Of a DNA stretch of 45,164 nucleotides, positions 27,654-36,752 are shown in pieces (the stretch's first letter is position 1; each line of letters begins with the position of its first letter). The DNA is from an uncultured Lachnospiraceae bacterium. GTDB taxonomy: Bacteria > Bacillota > Clostridia > Lachnospirales > Lachnospiraceae. The notes beneath the pieces were generated by a model. It did not search any database, had not been told where the DNA came from, and saw only the letters and a list, made by a program, of their open reading frames with translations. The translations under genes and the position numbers were made by a program. The stretch lies in contig CATOJE010000026.1 in assembly GCA_951800145.1 (NCBI GenBank), positions 1 through 45,164 of the forward strand. The letters are read 5' to 3'.

Positions 27654-28628
27654 ATGGCTGGAAGGAAAAAGGCTGGGACGGCTTTGGCCTCCGGGCAGAG
27701 AAAAAAGGGGATCATACAAGACTTTATCAAGAGTATCAAGAAGGACTGGATTTTATATCTGCTGCTGCTTCCCGGCCTTCTGAGCCTTATCCTCTTTAAA
27801 ATAGGCCCTGTAGGAGGCATGATTATCGCGTTTGAAAAATTTAGCGCGTTTCAGGGAGTATTTGGAAGCCCCTGGGTGTGGTTTGACAATTTTAAGAAAA
27901 TTTTTGCCGACCCTTATATTCCCAAGGTGGTGATCAATACCATTATTCTGGCAATCCTGACCGTGGTTGTGGTATTTCCCATCCCCATTATATTCTCCCT
28001 GTTTTTAAATGAGGTTCGCTTAAAATGGGTCCGGTCGACGGTGCAGTCCTTCAGCTTCCTTCCCTACTTTATCTCGGCGGCGGTTATGGTCAGTATCCTC
28101 TATACCATCCTTTCCCCCGGCTCCGGTATCGTAAACAATCTGATTCGGAGCCTGGGCGGGGAGCCCATAAACTTTATGGCAAAGCCGGGGTGGTTTAGGC
28201 CGCTGTATGTGATTCTGGAAATCTGGCAGACCTTCGGCTATTCGGCCATCATCTATATCGCTGCTATGATGAACATCGATCCGTCCCTTTATGAGGCGGC
28301 AGAGGTGGACGGCGCCAACCGGTGGGATAAAATCTTAAAGATTACCCTGCCCTGCATCTCTACCTCCGTGATCGTGATGCTGATCATCAGTGTGGGGAAT
28401 ATCTTTACTGTGAACCTGGATCGTATCCTGTTAATGTACAACAGCAGCGTATACGATACAGCAGATGTGATTCAGACCTACGTATACCGCATGGCCTTTG
28501 AATCCAAGGGATTCCCGGATTACAGCTACGGCACCGCGGTAAACATCCTGAAATCCGTAATCGCTTTTGTCCTGGTCAGCTTTGTGAATAAGATGGCGGA
28601 CAAATTCGCGGAAACCAGACTGTTCTAG
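27654..28628 (+). CDS. Sugar ABC transporter permease (LplB-like)
   Basis: A 324-aa permease with six likely membrane helices starting at about residue 35. The cytoplasmic EAA loop reads YEAAEVDGANRWDKILKITLP, typical of LplB/YteP-type CUT1 permeases. It pairs with the next gene. No ATPase is encoded in the operon, so a shared MsmX-type ATPase is expected. Confidence 0.9.
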   Translation: MAGRKKAGTALASGQRKKGIIQDFIKSIKKDWILYLLLLPGLLSLILFKIGPVGGMIIAFEKFSAFQGVFGSPWVWFDNFKKIFADPYIPKVVINTIILAILTVVVVFPIPIIFSLFLNEVRLKWVRSTVQSFSFLPYFISAAVMVSILYTILSPGSGIVNNLIRSLGGEPINFMAKPGWFRPLYVILEIWQTFGYSAIIYIAAMMNIDPSLYEAAEVDGANRWDKILKITLPCISTSVIVMLIISVGNIFTVNLDRILLMYNSSVYDTADVIQTYVYRMAFESKGFPDYSYGTAVNILKSVIAFVLVSFVNKMADKFAETRLF

Positions 28629-28644
28629 GAAAGGGGAATGACAG

Positions 28645-29523
28645 ATGAAGAAAAATAAAGTGCAGGTATTTGATGTGATTAATAATGGAATCCTGCTGCT
28701 GGTGGCGCTGGCCTGTATCTATCCCTTCCTGTATGTGTTCTTCGTGGCCTGCAGCAACGGAACCTACCTTCAGAGGGGAGAAGTCAGCTTCTTCCCCAAG
28801 GGATTTAATCTGGAAGCGTTTAAGTATATTTTAGGCAGCTCCAAGTTCCATGTATGGACCGGGCTTAGGAATTCATTCTTATATACGGCCGGCGGGACGG
28901 TGGTGGCTGTACTTACCACCTATGTGACTGCCTACGCCCTTTCCAGAGACCGGCTGAAGGGAAGGTATTTCCTTATGGGTGCCTTTATCATCACCTGGGT
29001 ATTTGACGCTGGAATTATTCCTCAGTATATTATTTACAACAAGCTGGGATTTATCGATAATCCCTGGGTGATGATCATCCCGGGAGCAATTAATACTCAA
29101 TTCTTGATTATTACCAAAACCTTTGTGGAGGGGATTCCCAAGGAGCTGGACGAGGCGGCAGTGGTGGATGGAGCCAATGACTGGACGATTCTTACAAGGC
29201 TGTACCTCCCCCTGTCGAAAACCATTATGGCCACTATCGGCACCTTTTACGCGGTATCCATCTGGAACCAGTATCTGATCCCTCAGATTTATCTGAAATC
29301 GGACAACTTAAAGGTAATCCAGCAGGTATTAAAGGATGTGGTAATCGCAGACGCGGGAACCAGCACAGCATTTAAAAACGTGATTGTAAATGGCATTACC
29401 TTAAATCAGCAGAACCTTAAGTCAGCGGCAATCTTTGTTTCCATGCTGCCTATCGTACTGGTTTATCCGTTCGTACAGAAGTATTTTAAAAAGGGTATTA
29501 TGGTTGGAGCAGTAAAAGGCTAA
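28645..29523 (+). CDS. Carbohydrate ABC transporter permease (LplC-like)
   Basis: A 292-aa permease with six likely membrane helices and the EAA loop LDEAAVVDGANDWTILTRLYLP. The C-terminus VYPFVQKYFKKGIMVGAVKG is characteristic of CUT1 second permeases. It starts 16 nt after the first permease gene with AAAGGGGAA before ATG. Confidence 0.92.
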   Translation: MKKNKVQVFDVINNGILLLVALACIYPFLYVFFVACSNGTYLQRGEVSFFPKGFNLEAFKYILGSSKFHVWTGLRNSFLYTAGGTVVAVLTTYVTAYALSRDRLKGRYFLMGAFIITWVFDAGIIPQYIIYNKLGFIDNPWVMIIPGAINTQFLIITKTFVEGIPKELDEAAVVDGANDWTILTRLYLPLSKTIMATIGTFYAVSIWNQYLIPQIYLKSDNLKVIQQVLKDVVIADAGTSTAFKNVIVNGITLNQQNLKSAAIFVSMLPIVLVYPFVQKYFKKGIMVGAVKG

Positions 29524-29546
29524 GCTTTGAAAGTGAGGATAAAGGG

Positions 29547-30716
29547 ATGAGAGAATATGTAGAGCTGAACAAGATGGAAGCGGACGGCAGGCTGTGCCAT
29601 AATCAGCTGCTGGATACGGTGGAGGCATTGCTGCCGAATCAGTTTGACAGCGTACACGCAGTGGATCTGCTGGAGCTGAAAAACGGGGATCTGCTGGCCT
29701 GCTGGTTTGCAGGGAGTAATGAAGGGAATGCGGACATCAGTATAGCCGTATCCCGGCTAAAGGCAGGGGAGAGCACCTGGGAAAGGGATGAAATTGTTTC
29801 AGATGATCCGACCCGTTCGGAACAGAATCCCTCCCTTTTCCAGGCGCCAAACGGGGAGATCTGGCTGATGTATACAGCCCAGGTATCCAGGACGCCGGAG
29901 AACAGTCCGAATTGGAATCTGCAGTATACCGCAGAGATCCGCCGGAAAATTTCCACAGATAACGGCTATACCTGGGGACCTACGGAAACTATGTTTTCCC
30001 GTCCCGGCTCCTTCTGCCGGCAGAAAATACAGATTTTAACCAGTGGAAGATGGGTGTTTGGAAACTGGATCTGCTTTCCCGATGAGACCAGGAATGGAAG
30101 CGATATTACGGTGGTACAGATTTCTGATGATGAAGGAAAGACCTGGCGGGAGGTGGAGATCCCGGACAGCGCCGGGCGGGTACATGCAAATCTGCTGGAA
30201 ACTGCCCCTGGAAAATTAACAGCCCTGTTCCGGAGCCGGTTTGCGGATCATATTTATATTGCTTACAGCGAAGATGATGGAGAGACCTGGACCAGCCCGG
30301 TGCCAACCTGTCTGCCAAATAATAATTCTTCCATATCTGCCATAAAGCTTCAGAGCGGCAGCCTGGCAATTATCTATAATGCGGTGAAGTATAATGACAA
30401 TATGGAAAAAACCGTGTGGCCGGATCAGCGCTGCCCTGTTACCTTTGCAATCTCGGATGACGGGGGGAAAACATGGCCCTATAAACGGATCATAGAGATG
30501 GGCGAGGGTTTTGTAGGGGAATTTAATGATATTAATAACCGCCGGTATGAATATCCGGTGATGATGCAGTCGGACGACGGAAAAATACATGCAGCCTACA
30601 GCTATGGGAACCGCAGCTGTATGAAATATGTATGTGTGGATGAGTCCTGGATCCGGGGAGAAAAAATGCTTCCCGGGGCGGAGGGGGATCCCATGATGCC
30701 CTGCCAGAGAGGATAG
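29547..30716 (+). CDS. Asp-box (BNR) propeller hydrolase, sialidase-like
   Basis: A 389-aa protein with repeated Asp boxes (S-x-D-x-G-x-T-W): STDNGYTW near 139, SDDEGKTW near 193, SEDDGETW near 240 and SDDGGKTW near 303. These indicate a six-bladed beta-propeller of the BNR_2/sialidase superfamily. The early HAVDLLELKNGDLLACWFAG segment is typical of that group. There is no signal peptide, and no clear RIP motif of classical GH33 sialidases is seen, so sialidase activity is doubtful. It probably cleaves or modifies the imported substrate in the cytoplasm. Last gene of the operon, 24 nt after the permease, before a terminator. Confidence 0.8.
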   Translation: MREYVELNKMEADGRLCHNQLLDTVEALLPNQFDSVHAVDLLELKNGDLLACWFAGSNEGNADISIAVSRLKAGESTWERDEIVSDDPTRSEQNPSLFQAPNGEIWLMYTAQVSRTPENSPNWNLQYTAEIRRKISTDNGYTWGPTETMFSRPGSFCRQKIQILTSGRWVFGNWICFPDETRNGSDITVVQISDDEGKTWREVEIPDSAGRVHANLLETAPGKLTALFRSRFADHIYIAYSEDDGETWTSPVPTCLPNNNSSISAIKLQSGSLAIIYNAVKYNDNMEKTVWPDQRCPVTFAISDDGGKTWPYKRIIEMGEGFVGEFNDINNRRYEYPVMMQSDDGKIHAAYSYGNRSCMKYVCVDESWIRGEKMLPGAEGDPMMPCQRG

Positions 30717-30733
30717 GGAATCATCAAAATTAG

Positions 30734-30793
30734 GAAAGAAAGCGCGGATATGCCAGGCAGCAGGAAGGCAGTTTCCGCGCCTTTCCTTTATTT
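30734..30793 (+). terminator. Terminator of the acid-sugar operon
   Basis: Stem GCGCGGA / TCCGCGC (30742-30748 and 30774-30780), flanked by AAA and TTT pairs with a bulged C, and followed by CCTTTATTTT. Confidence 0.65.
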
Positions 30794-30817
30794 TACGCCG
30801 GCTGAAAGAAAAAAAGA

Positions 30818-30846
30818 TTGAAGTTTGCCACACCTTATGATATTAT
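30818..30846 (+). promoter_or_regulatory. Promoter of the Opp/Dpp-type operon
   Basis: TTGAAG (30818-30823), 17-nt spacer, TATTAT (30841-30846). A start near 30853 would give a leader of about 110 nt. Confidence 0.7.
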
Positions 30847-30864
30847 AAATTGAAAAAGTTAAGA

Positions 30865-30914
30865 CGCAAGACTCATTGCGAGGGCGCAGGAAGGGTTATA
30901 CCGCGCCCTTTTTC
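30865..30914 (+). promoter_or_regulatory. Leader with tandem hairpins, the second terminator-like
   Basis: CGCAA-GACTCA-TTGCG (30865-30880) is directly followed by GGGCGC-N15-GCGCCC (30882-30908) and TTTTT. The second hairpin looks like an intrinsic terminator placed between promoter and ribosome site, suggesting attenuation. It matches no riboswitch class I could recognise. Confidence 0.55.
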
Positions 30915-30965
30915 CGTATATGGGCAGGGTTCTTGCTTTTTGATCAAAAAGAGGAGGAATGCATT

Positions 30966-32660
30966 ATGAGAAAAAGACTTAGTTTAGTGTTAGCTGCGGT
31001 TATGGCGGTTTCTCTGGCGGCAGCCGGGTGCGGCGGCAATGGCGGTGGGGAGACCACCACAGCTGCAGCAGGCGGTGAAACCTCAGCAGCCGGCGAGAGC
31101 AGTGCGGCAGGCGGCAGTGAGACTGCACCGGGCTCCGGTATCGACACCACCGGATTTTTAGTTGCAAGTATTAATTCGGATATTCAGACCGCGGATGTCC
31201 ATAAGACCACAAAGGATTACCAGATTCCCATGAATATTTATGACTGTCTGGTGAGTATTGAGGTAAAGGATGACGGTTCTTCGGAGATCGTCCCGGCCTT
31301 AGCGGAATCCTGGGAAATCAGCGACGACGCGCTGACCTATACCTTCCACTTAAGAGAAGGGGTAACCTTCCACAATGGGGAAACACTCACCGCAGATGAT
31401 GTAGAATACAGTTTTACCCGTCAGCTGAGTACGGACGGCGCGGTTAATACAGACTTCCTGGCCCAGGTGGCCGGAGCCAGCGAGCTGATTGAGGGAAGCG
31501 CAGATACCCTGGCCGGCTTTGAGAAGATCGATGATAAGACCTTTACCATAACGCTGTCCGAGGCGTATGCAGGCTTTTTAGCATGTCTTTCTACTCCGGG
31601 CTGCTCCATTTATAATGCAAAGGCCACAGAAGCTGCCGGGGATCAATTCGGCCTGGATCCTTCCCTAACCGTAGGCACCGGCCCCTTTAAGTTTGCTCAG
31701 TGGACCATTAATGACCAGATGATACTGGTGAGAAATGAGGATTACTGGAAAGGGCCGTCCGCACTTCCGGGAGTTTTGCTCAAGGTGGTTCCGGACACAG
31801 AGACCCAGCGGATGATGTTTGAAAATGGCCAGCTGGATTTAATTGATATGGATTATCTCCCAGATGCGGTAGATGATTTTACCAACCGGTTCCCGGATCA
31901 GATTATTTCCGGCCCCCGTCTGGGCACCACTTACTTCACTATGAATCAGAATATTGAGCCATTTAATAATGTAGATGTGCGCAAGGCAGTTCAGATGGCC
32001 ATCGACCGCCAGGCGATTCTGGATGCTATGTATGGCGGCAGAGGGCAGCTGGAAAATGGTATATTCCCCCATGGCCTCTATGGATTTAATGAGAACCTTC
32101 CAGAGATTACCTATGATCCGGAGGCAGCTAAGGCTCTCCTGGCTCAGGCTGGCTACCCCAATGGCTTTGATATGGAGATTGCAGCCGACTCCTCTGCAGC
32201 CGATGCAGTTAACCAGGCCCTGGAGATTATCCAGGCACAGCTTGCAGAGATTGGAATTAATGCTGAGATTAAGACCATGGACGAGTCTACCTGGCTGGCT
32301 ACCAGAAAAGCCGGAGAGATGGGATCCTTTATGTCCACCTGGACCGCGGATTACAATGATCCGGATAACTTTATCTACACCTTCTTTGGGAATGCAGAGA
32401 ATACCAAGCTTCGCTCTCTGAATTATCCGGATACGGCTATCATGGATCGGGTACAGAAGGCGCGTTCCATAGTAGATCCGGATGAGAGAGTAGCGGAATA
32501 CCGCGCGCTGGAGGAAAAGATCATATCGGAGGATGCGGCATGGGTTCCTATGTATTCCAGGCTCCATCCCTTTGCTGTGAGCAAGCGGGTGCAGGGCTTT
32601 ACAGTGGCGTGGAATGGATTAGGTGACGTATTCTTCTATGGCTTATCCTTAAGCGAATAA
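30966..32660 (+). CDS. ABC transporter substrate-binding lipoprotein, family 5 (DppA/OppA type)
   Basis: A 564-aa lipoprotein with signal peptide MRKRLSLVLAAVMAVSL and lipobox AAGC (C22), then a Gly/Ala/Ser/Thr-rich linker. The SBP_bac_5 signature TFHLREGVTFHNGETLTADDVEYSF lies near residue 120. The family binds peptides, nickel, opines, glutathione or oligosaccharides. ATG 30966 follows GAGGAGGAATG; the open frame from 30876 reads through the leader hairpins and is not used. Binding protein for the importer encoded by the next four genes. Confidence 0.92.
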   Translation: MRKRLSLVLAAVMAVSLAAAGCGGNGGGETTTAAAGGETSAAGESSAAGGSETAPGSGIDTTGFLVASINSDIQTADVHKTTKDYQIPMNIYDCLVSIEVKDDGSSEIVPALAESWEISDDALTYTFHLREGVTFHNGETLTADDVEYSFTRQLSTDGAVNTDFLAQVAGASELIEGSADTLAGFEKIDDKTFTITLSEAYAGFLACLSTPGCSIYNAKATEAAGDQFGLDPSLTVGTGPFKFAQWTINDQMILVRNEDYWKGPSALPGVLLKVVPDTETQRMMFENGQLDLIDMDYLPDAVDDFTNRFPDQIISGPRLGTTYFTMNQNIEPFNNVDVRKAVQMAIDRQAILDAMYGGRGQLENGIFPHGLYGFNENLPEITYDPEAAKALLAQAGYPNGFDMEIAADSSAADAVNQALEIIQAQLAEIGINAEIKTMDESTWLATRKAGEMGSFMSTWTADYNDPDNFIYTFFGNAENTKLRSLNYPDTAIMDRVQKARSIVDPDERVAEYRALEEKIISEDAAWVPMYSRLHPFAVSKRVQGFTVAWNGLGDVFFYGLSLSE

Positions 32661-32885
32661 AAAGAGTCAGCGCCTCCCTCTGCTGCAGGCAAGAAAGGGC
32701 CGCTTTTCCAGGTTCCGGACAGCCTGGGCAGACGGGGGGCATTCTTTTTGTTTTCCTGTGTCTATGGAAGAGATAAAGCTTTATGGTGCGGGTTGGAATC
32801 CGTAGGTGCAGGAAAACAGATAGAAGGCAGAATAGGAAGCGCCATAGCCTGGCAGGTGAAAACAGCAACAGAAAGGGGATTACCA

Positions 32886-33809
32886 GTGATAAAAAATATC
32901 CTGAAGCGGATTCTGATTGCGATTCCGGTCTTGATCGGGGTCGTCTTGATTATTTTTATTATGCTTCGCATTGTTCCCGGGGATCCGGTGACTACGATGA
33001 TGGGCGAGCATGTAAATCAGGCGGTAATTGATAAGGTCAGCAGGGAGATGGGGCTGGATCAGCCGCTGTATGTCCAGTTTTTCAAGTATGTGGGAAATGC
33101 ATTAAAGGGCGATTTCGGCACCTCCTACCGTCTGAACCGGAATGTAACAAAGATAATCCTGGAAGCGTTCCCCAACACGGTAAAGCTGTCGGTCTGCGCG
33201 GCAGTGATTGCCTGGCTGATTGGAATTACGGCAGGGATTGTGGCGGCCATTAACCAGAACCGGATTTTAGACCGGCTGTTTATGGGCGGCGCGCTGGCGG
33301 GGGTTTCCATGCCGGTATTTATGATAGCCCTGGTGCTCCAGTATCTTTTTGCTTTTAAATTAAAGTGGTTTCCGGTTTCCGGCTATGATTCTCTGATCTA
33401 TATGGTTTTGCCAGCCATCGCTTTAGGATGGAACTCAGCGGGAAGCATCGCCCGGATGACTCGTTCGAACCTGGTGGAGGTAATGCAGGATGATTATATC
33501 CGCACAGCCCGGGCTAAGGGACTGATGGAGAGCGGAGTGATCATCGGCCATGCCCTGAAAAATGCCATGCTTCCGGTGGTAACTATGATGGCCCTCCAGA
33601 TTTCCAGCATGCTTTCCGGTGCTGTGCTGACGGAAAGTGTTTTTGGGATCCCGGGGATTGGCCGTCTGGCAGTCAATGCCATCGAAAATCGGGATATGCC
33701 TCTTTTGCAGGGAACTGTAATCTTTACCACAATTTTGGTTATTATTGGAAACATGATAGCGGATATGCTGTACTCTGTATTAGATCCCAGAATCAGAGAG
33801 GGGGCGTAA
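32886..33809 (+). CDS. ABC transporter permease (DppB type)
   Basis: A 307-aa permease with six membrane helices; the N-terminal IKNILKRILIAIPVLIGVVLI and the loop DYIRTARAKGLMESGVI are typical of DppB. The GTG at 32886 after AAGGGGATTACCA gives the family start; the longer frame from 32748 is not supported. The 225-nt gap after the binding-protein gene holds a CCAGG/CCTGG hairpin (32708-32727) but no clear terminator, so expression may step down here relative to the binding protein. Confidence 0.9.
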   Translation: MIKNILKRILIAIPVLIGVVLIIFIMLRIVPGDPVTTMMGEHVNQAVIDKVSREMGLDQPLYVQFFKYVGNALKGDFGTSYRLNRNVTKIILEAFPNTVKLSVCAAVIAWLIGITAGIVAAINQNRILDRLFMGGALAGVSMPVFMIALVLQYLFAFKLKWFPVSGYDSLIYMVLPAIALGWNSAGSIARMTRSNLVEVMQDDYIRTARAKGLMESGVIIGHALKNAMLPVVTMMALQISSMLSGAVLTESVFGIPGIGRLAVNAIENRDMPLLQGTVIFTTILVIIGNMIADMLYSVLDPRIREGA

Positions 33810-33816
33810 ACACAAG

Positions 33817-34719
33817 ATGAACACAGAATATACGAGAAAAGAAGTGCTTAGCGATGAATCTCAGATAGGAGAGCAGGAAACCTGGATGGATCAGGTAAAG
33901 AAGCTGATCCGCCAGAATAAGCTGGCTGCATTTTCCGCGGTGCTGATCGTGGTAATTATCCTGATGGCCGTGTTTGCACCCCTGGTGGCTCCCTATGACC
34001 CTTATGCCCAGGTGCTAAAAGATCGGTTGCTAGCCCCTGGCAAGGCCCACTGGCTGGGCACAGATGAGCTGGGGAGAGATATGCTGAGCCGGATTATTTA
34101 TGGGGCCAGGATCTCTCTTACCATCGGTCTGGTGCCTACCTTGATTTCCATGGTAATCGGGACGGTTCTCGGACTGATCGCCGGATATTATGGGGGAAAG
34201 ATTGATTTTACGATTATGCGCTTTGCCGATGTGATGCTGGCGTTCCCCTCCCTGCTTCTTGCCATGGTGGTGATGTATACCATGGGAGGCGGCCTGGTGA
34301 ATATCTTTATCGCCCTGAGCCTGGTAAACTGGGCAGGGACAGCGAGGATCGTCCGCGCCCAGACCTTGTCCCTTAAGGAAGCAGAGTATGTGGAGGCGGC
34401 CCGGTCCATCGGCGTGAAAAGCTGGACCATTCTGATGCGCCATATCCTGCCCAACTGCCTTCCCTCACTTATTGTGCTGTTTACCCTGAATATTCCCTCA
34501 GCGATTCTGTCGGAATCCTCCTTAAGCTTTCTGGGGGTGGGAGCCCAGCCGCCCTCCGCCAGCTGGGGCCTGGCGGTGGTTCGGGGCAAAAAATACCTGT
34601 TTACTGAGCCCTGGCTGTCTATCGCTCCAAGCGTGGCGATTATGATTGTGGTTATGGCATTTAACTTCCTGGGTGATGGCTTGAGAGATGTGCTGGATCC
34701 ATACTTGAAGGAACAGTAG
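33817..34719 (+). CDS. ABC transporter permease (DppC type)
   Basis: A 300-aa permease. An N-terminal cytoplasmic stretch of ~30 residues leads to the first helix ([21 protein letters not shown]), then APYDPYAQ and the DppC hallmark [24 protein letters not shown]. The EAA loop is [23 protein letters not shown]. It lies 7 nt after dppB and pairs with it. Confidence 0.92.
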   Translation: MNTEYTRKEVLSDESQIGEQETWMDQVKKLIRQNKLAAFSAVLIVVIILMAVFAPLVAPYDPYAQVLKDRLLAPGKAHWLGTDELGRDMLSRIIYGARISLTIGLVPTLISMVIGTVLGLIAGYYGGKIDFTIMRFADVMLAFPSLLLAMVVMYTMGGGLVNIFIALSLVNWAGTARIVRAQTLSLKEAEYVEAARSIGVKSWTILMRHILPNCLPSLIVLFTLNIPSAILSESSLSFLGVGAQPPSASWGLAVVRGKKYLFTEPWLSIAPSVAIMIVVMAFNFLGDGLRDVLDPYLKEQ

Positions 34720-34735
34720 GAAGGGGGAGATGGAT

Positions 34736-35719
34736 ATGAAAGAAGAAATGGCGCTGCAGATTAGAGATTTAAAATCCCACTTCTTTACCTCCAAAGGCGT
34801 GGTTCCTGCTGTGGACGGGGTTTCCATCGATGTGCCTCCGGGAAGGATCATCGGCCTGGTAGGAGAATCCGGCTGCGGAAAGAGCATGACAGCGATGTCG
34901 GTTATGGGGCTTTTGCGCCATCCAGGGAAGATTGTGGGCGGAACCATCCTCCTGGAGGGCAGGGATATTACCCATCTGTCCAAGCGGGAGAGGTCTAAGG
35001 TGAGAGGAAATGAAATTTCTATGATTTTCCAGGAGCCCATGACCTCCCTGAACCCGGTGTATCCAGTGGGCAGGCAGGTGCAGGAGGCCATCCTTCTTCA
35101 TCAGAAGGTGACAAAGGAAGAGGCGAAGCAGCGGGTGATCGATATTTTTAAAGAGGTTGGGATTCCAGAGCCGGAAAAACGTTATTACTCCTATCCCCAT
35201 CAGCTATCCGGCGGTCTGCGCCAGCGGGTAATGATTGGTATGGCCATGGTGTGCCGGCCAAAGGTGATGATCGCGGATGAGCCCACCACAGCTCTGGATG
35301 TGACCATTGAGGCGCAGATTCTCCGGCTGATGAAGCGGCTGCGGGATGAACTGGGCACTTCCATTATTCTGATTACCCACAATATGGGGGTGGTGGCAGA
35401 GGTTTGCGACTATGTATATGTAATGTATGCCGGGAATGTGATGGAGCAGGCAGAGACCTTTGAGCTGTTTGAGCGCACAGAGCATCCCTACACCCAGGGC
35501 TTGCTGAAGTCCATCCCAAAGCTGGATGGGAAGGAGGATCGGCTCTACACCATAGAGGGTGTGGTCCCCAATCTTCTCCATCTGCCCAAGGGGTGTAATT
35601 TCTGTAATCGGTGCGACCAGACGGTAGAGAAATGTTTTGTGGAAAAGCCGGAACTTTATGAGACCAGAGAGGGGCATAAGGTGAGGTGCTTCCGATACGA
35701 AGGCGGGGTGAAGGCGTGA
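34736..35719 (+). CDS. ABC transporter ATP-binding protein (DppD type)
   Basis: A 327-aa ATPase: Walker [11 protein letters not shown] near residue 42, signature LSGGLRQRV, Walker [13 protein letters not shown], then the oligopeptide/dipeptide transporter C-terminal domain with a cysteine cluster ([14 protein letters not shown]). AAGGGGGA lies 7 nt before ATG 34736; an in-frame ATG at 34730 is too close to it. The stop shares one base with the next start (TGATG). Confidence 0.92.
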   Translation: MKEEMALQIRDLKSHFFTSKGVVPAVDGVSIDVPPGRIIGLVGESGCGKSMTAMSVMGLLRHPGKIVGGTILLEGRDITHLSKRERSKVRGNEISMIFQEPMTSLNPVYPVGRQVQEAILLHQKVTKEEAKQRVIDIFKEVGIPEPEKRYYSYPHQLSGGLRQRVMIGMAMVCRPKVMIADEPTTALDVTIEAQILRLMKRLRDELGTSIILITHNMGVVAEVCDYVYVMYAGNVMEQAETFELFERTEHPYTQGLLKSIPKLDGKEDRLYTIEGVVPNLLHLPKGCNFCNRCDQTVEKCFVEKPELYETREGHKVRCFRYEGGVKA

Positions 35720-36708
35720 TGGCAGCAGAGAGAAAGACGGGGGAGATTCTCCTGGAGGCGAAGAACCTGGTAAAGGAATTTCCCCTAGCAAACAGCCGGA
35801 GAGGGAAGCAGGTGGTTCACGCAGTATCCGGAGTGAATTTAAAGATTTATGAGGGAGAGACGCTGGCCCTGGTGGGGGAATCCGGCTGCGGAAAGAGTAC
35901 ACTGGGGCGTACCCTGATACGCCTCCTGCCGGCCACCTCCGGAACTCTGGAATTTAAAGGTGCAGATATTACGGCCATGAAGGAGAGGGAATTCGCCCAA
36001 TACCGAAGGCAGATGCAGCTGATCTTTCAGGACCCTTACGCCTCCTTAAATCCCAGGATGAATGTAAAGGAAATTATCGCAGAGCCATTGACCACCTATG
36101 GCTTAGCCAAGGATAAGAGCGACTTAGAACGTCAGGTGAAGGAGCTGATGGGCGAGGTGGGGATTCCGGCAGAGTTTATTAACCGCTACCCACATCAGTT
36201 TTCCGGGGGACAGCGGCAGAGGATCGGAATCGCCAGGGCCATCGCCCTGCGGCCAAAGCTGATCGTGTGCGATGAGCCGGTATCGGCCCTGGATGTGTCC
36301 ATCCAGTCCCAGGTATTGAACCTGTTAAAGGATTTGCAGGATCAGTATGGCCTGACTTACCTGTTTATCTCCCATGATTTAAGCGTGGTAAAGTTTATTG
36401 CAGACCGGGTGTGCGTTATGTTCCTGGGGATGGTATGCGAGGTGGGGGATACGGATTCTCTGTATGAAACTCCTCTTCATCCCTACACACGGTTTTTGCT
36501 GGAGGCGATTCCCAAGGCAGATCCCAGGCTTCGGAATGAGGAGAAGGAGCTGCTGACCGGGGAGATTCCCAGCCCGGTAAATCCGCCCTCCGGCTGTCGC
36601 TTCCACACCCGGTGCCCATATGCGAAGGAGATCTGCCGGAGGGAAGCTCCGCCAGCGAAGCAGGTAGGAGAGCGGCAGGTATTCTGTCATTTTCCCCTGG
36701 AAGGGTAG
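35719..36708 (+). CDS. ABC transporter ATP-binding protein (DppF/OppF type)
   Basis: A 329-aa partner ATPase: Walker [16 protein letters not shown]-loop region MQLIFQDPYASLNPRM typical of OppF, signature FSGGQRQRIGIARA, Walker B LIVCDEPVSALD and the C-terminal cysteine cluster CRFHTRCPYAKEIC. ATG overlaps the dppD stop by one base, so translation is coupled; the longer frame from 35686 would run inside dppD. Confidence 0.93.
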   Translation: MAAERKTGEILLEAKNLVKEFPLANSRRGKQVVHAVSGVNLKIYEGETLALVGESGCGKSTLGRTLIRLLPATSGTLEFKGADITAMKEREFAQYRRQMQLIFQDPYASLNPRMNVKEIIAEPLTTYGLAKDKSDLERQVKELMGEVGIPAEFINRYPHQFSGGQRQRIGIARAIALRPKLIVCDEPVSALDVSIQSQVLNLLKDLQDQYGLTYLFISHDLSVVKFIADRVCVMFLGMVCEVGDTDSLYETPLHPYTRFLLEAIPKADPRLRNEEKELLTGEIPSPVNPPSGCRFHTRCPYAKEICRREAPPAKQVGERQVFCHFPLEG

Positions 36709-36752
36709 CTGGCCTGACAGGCTGTGAATGGCAGCCCCAGAAAGGCAGAGGC

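Noticed and set aside
29547-30716. Classical GH33 sialidase in a sialic acid operon
   Set aside because: No RIP motif or signal peptide, and no NanK, NanE, NagA or NagB in the operon; only the Asp-box fold is supported.
30881-30914. Known riboswitch (guanidine, preQ1, fluoride and SAM types considered)
   Set aside because: None of the conserved core sequences of those classes can be seen; only a hairpin pair with a T-tract is supported.
31839-32567. Long minus-strand frame opposite the family 5 binding-protein gene
   Set aside because: Shadow of a clear lipoprotein gene; its translation shows no domain and no ribosome site.
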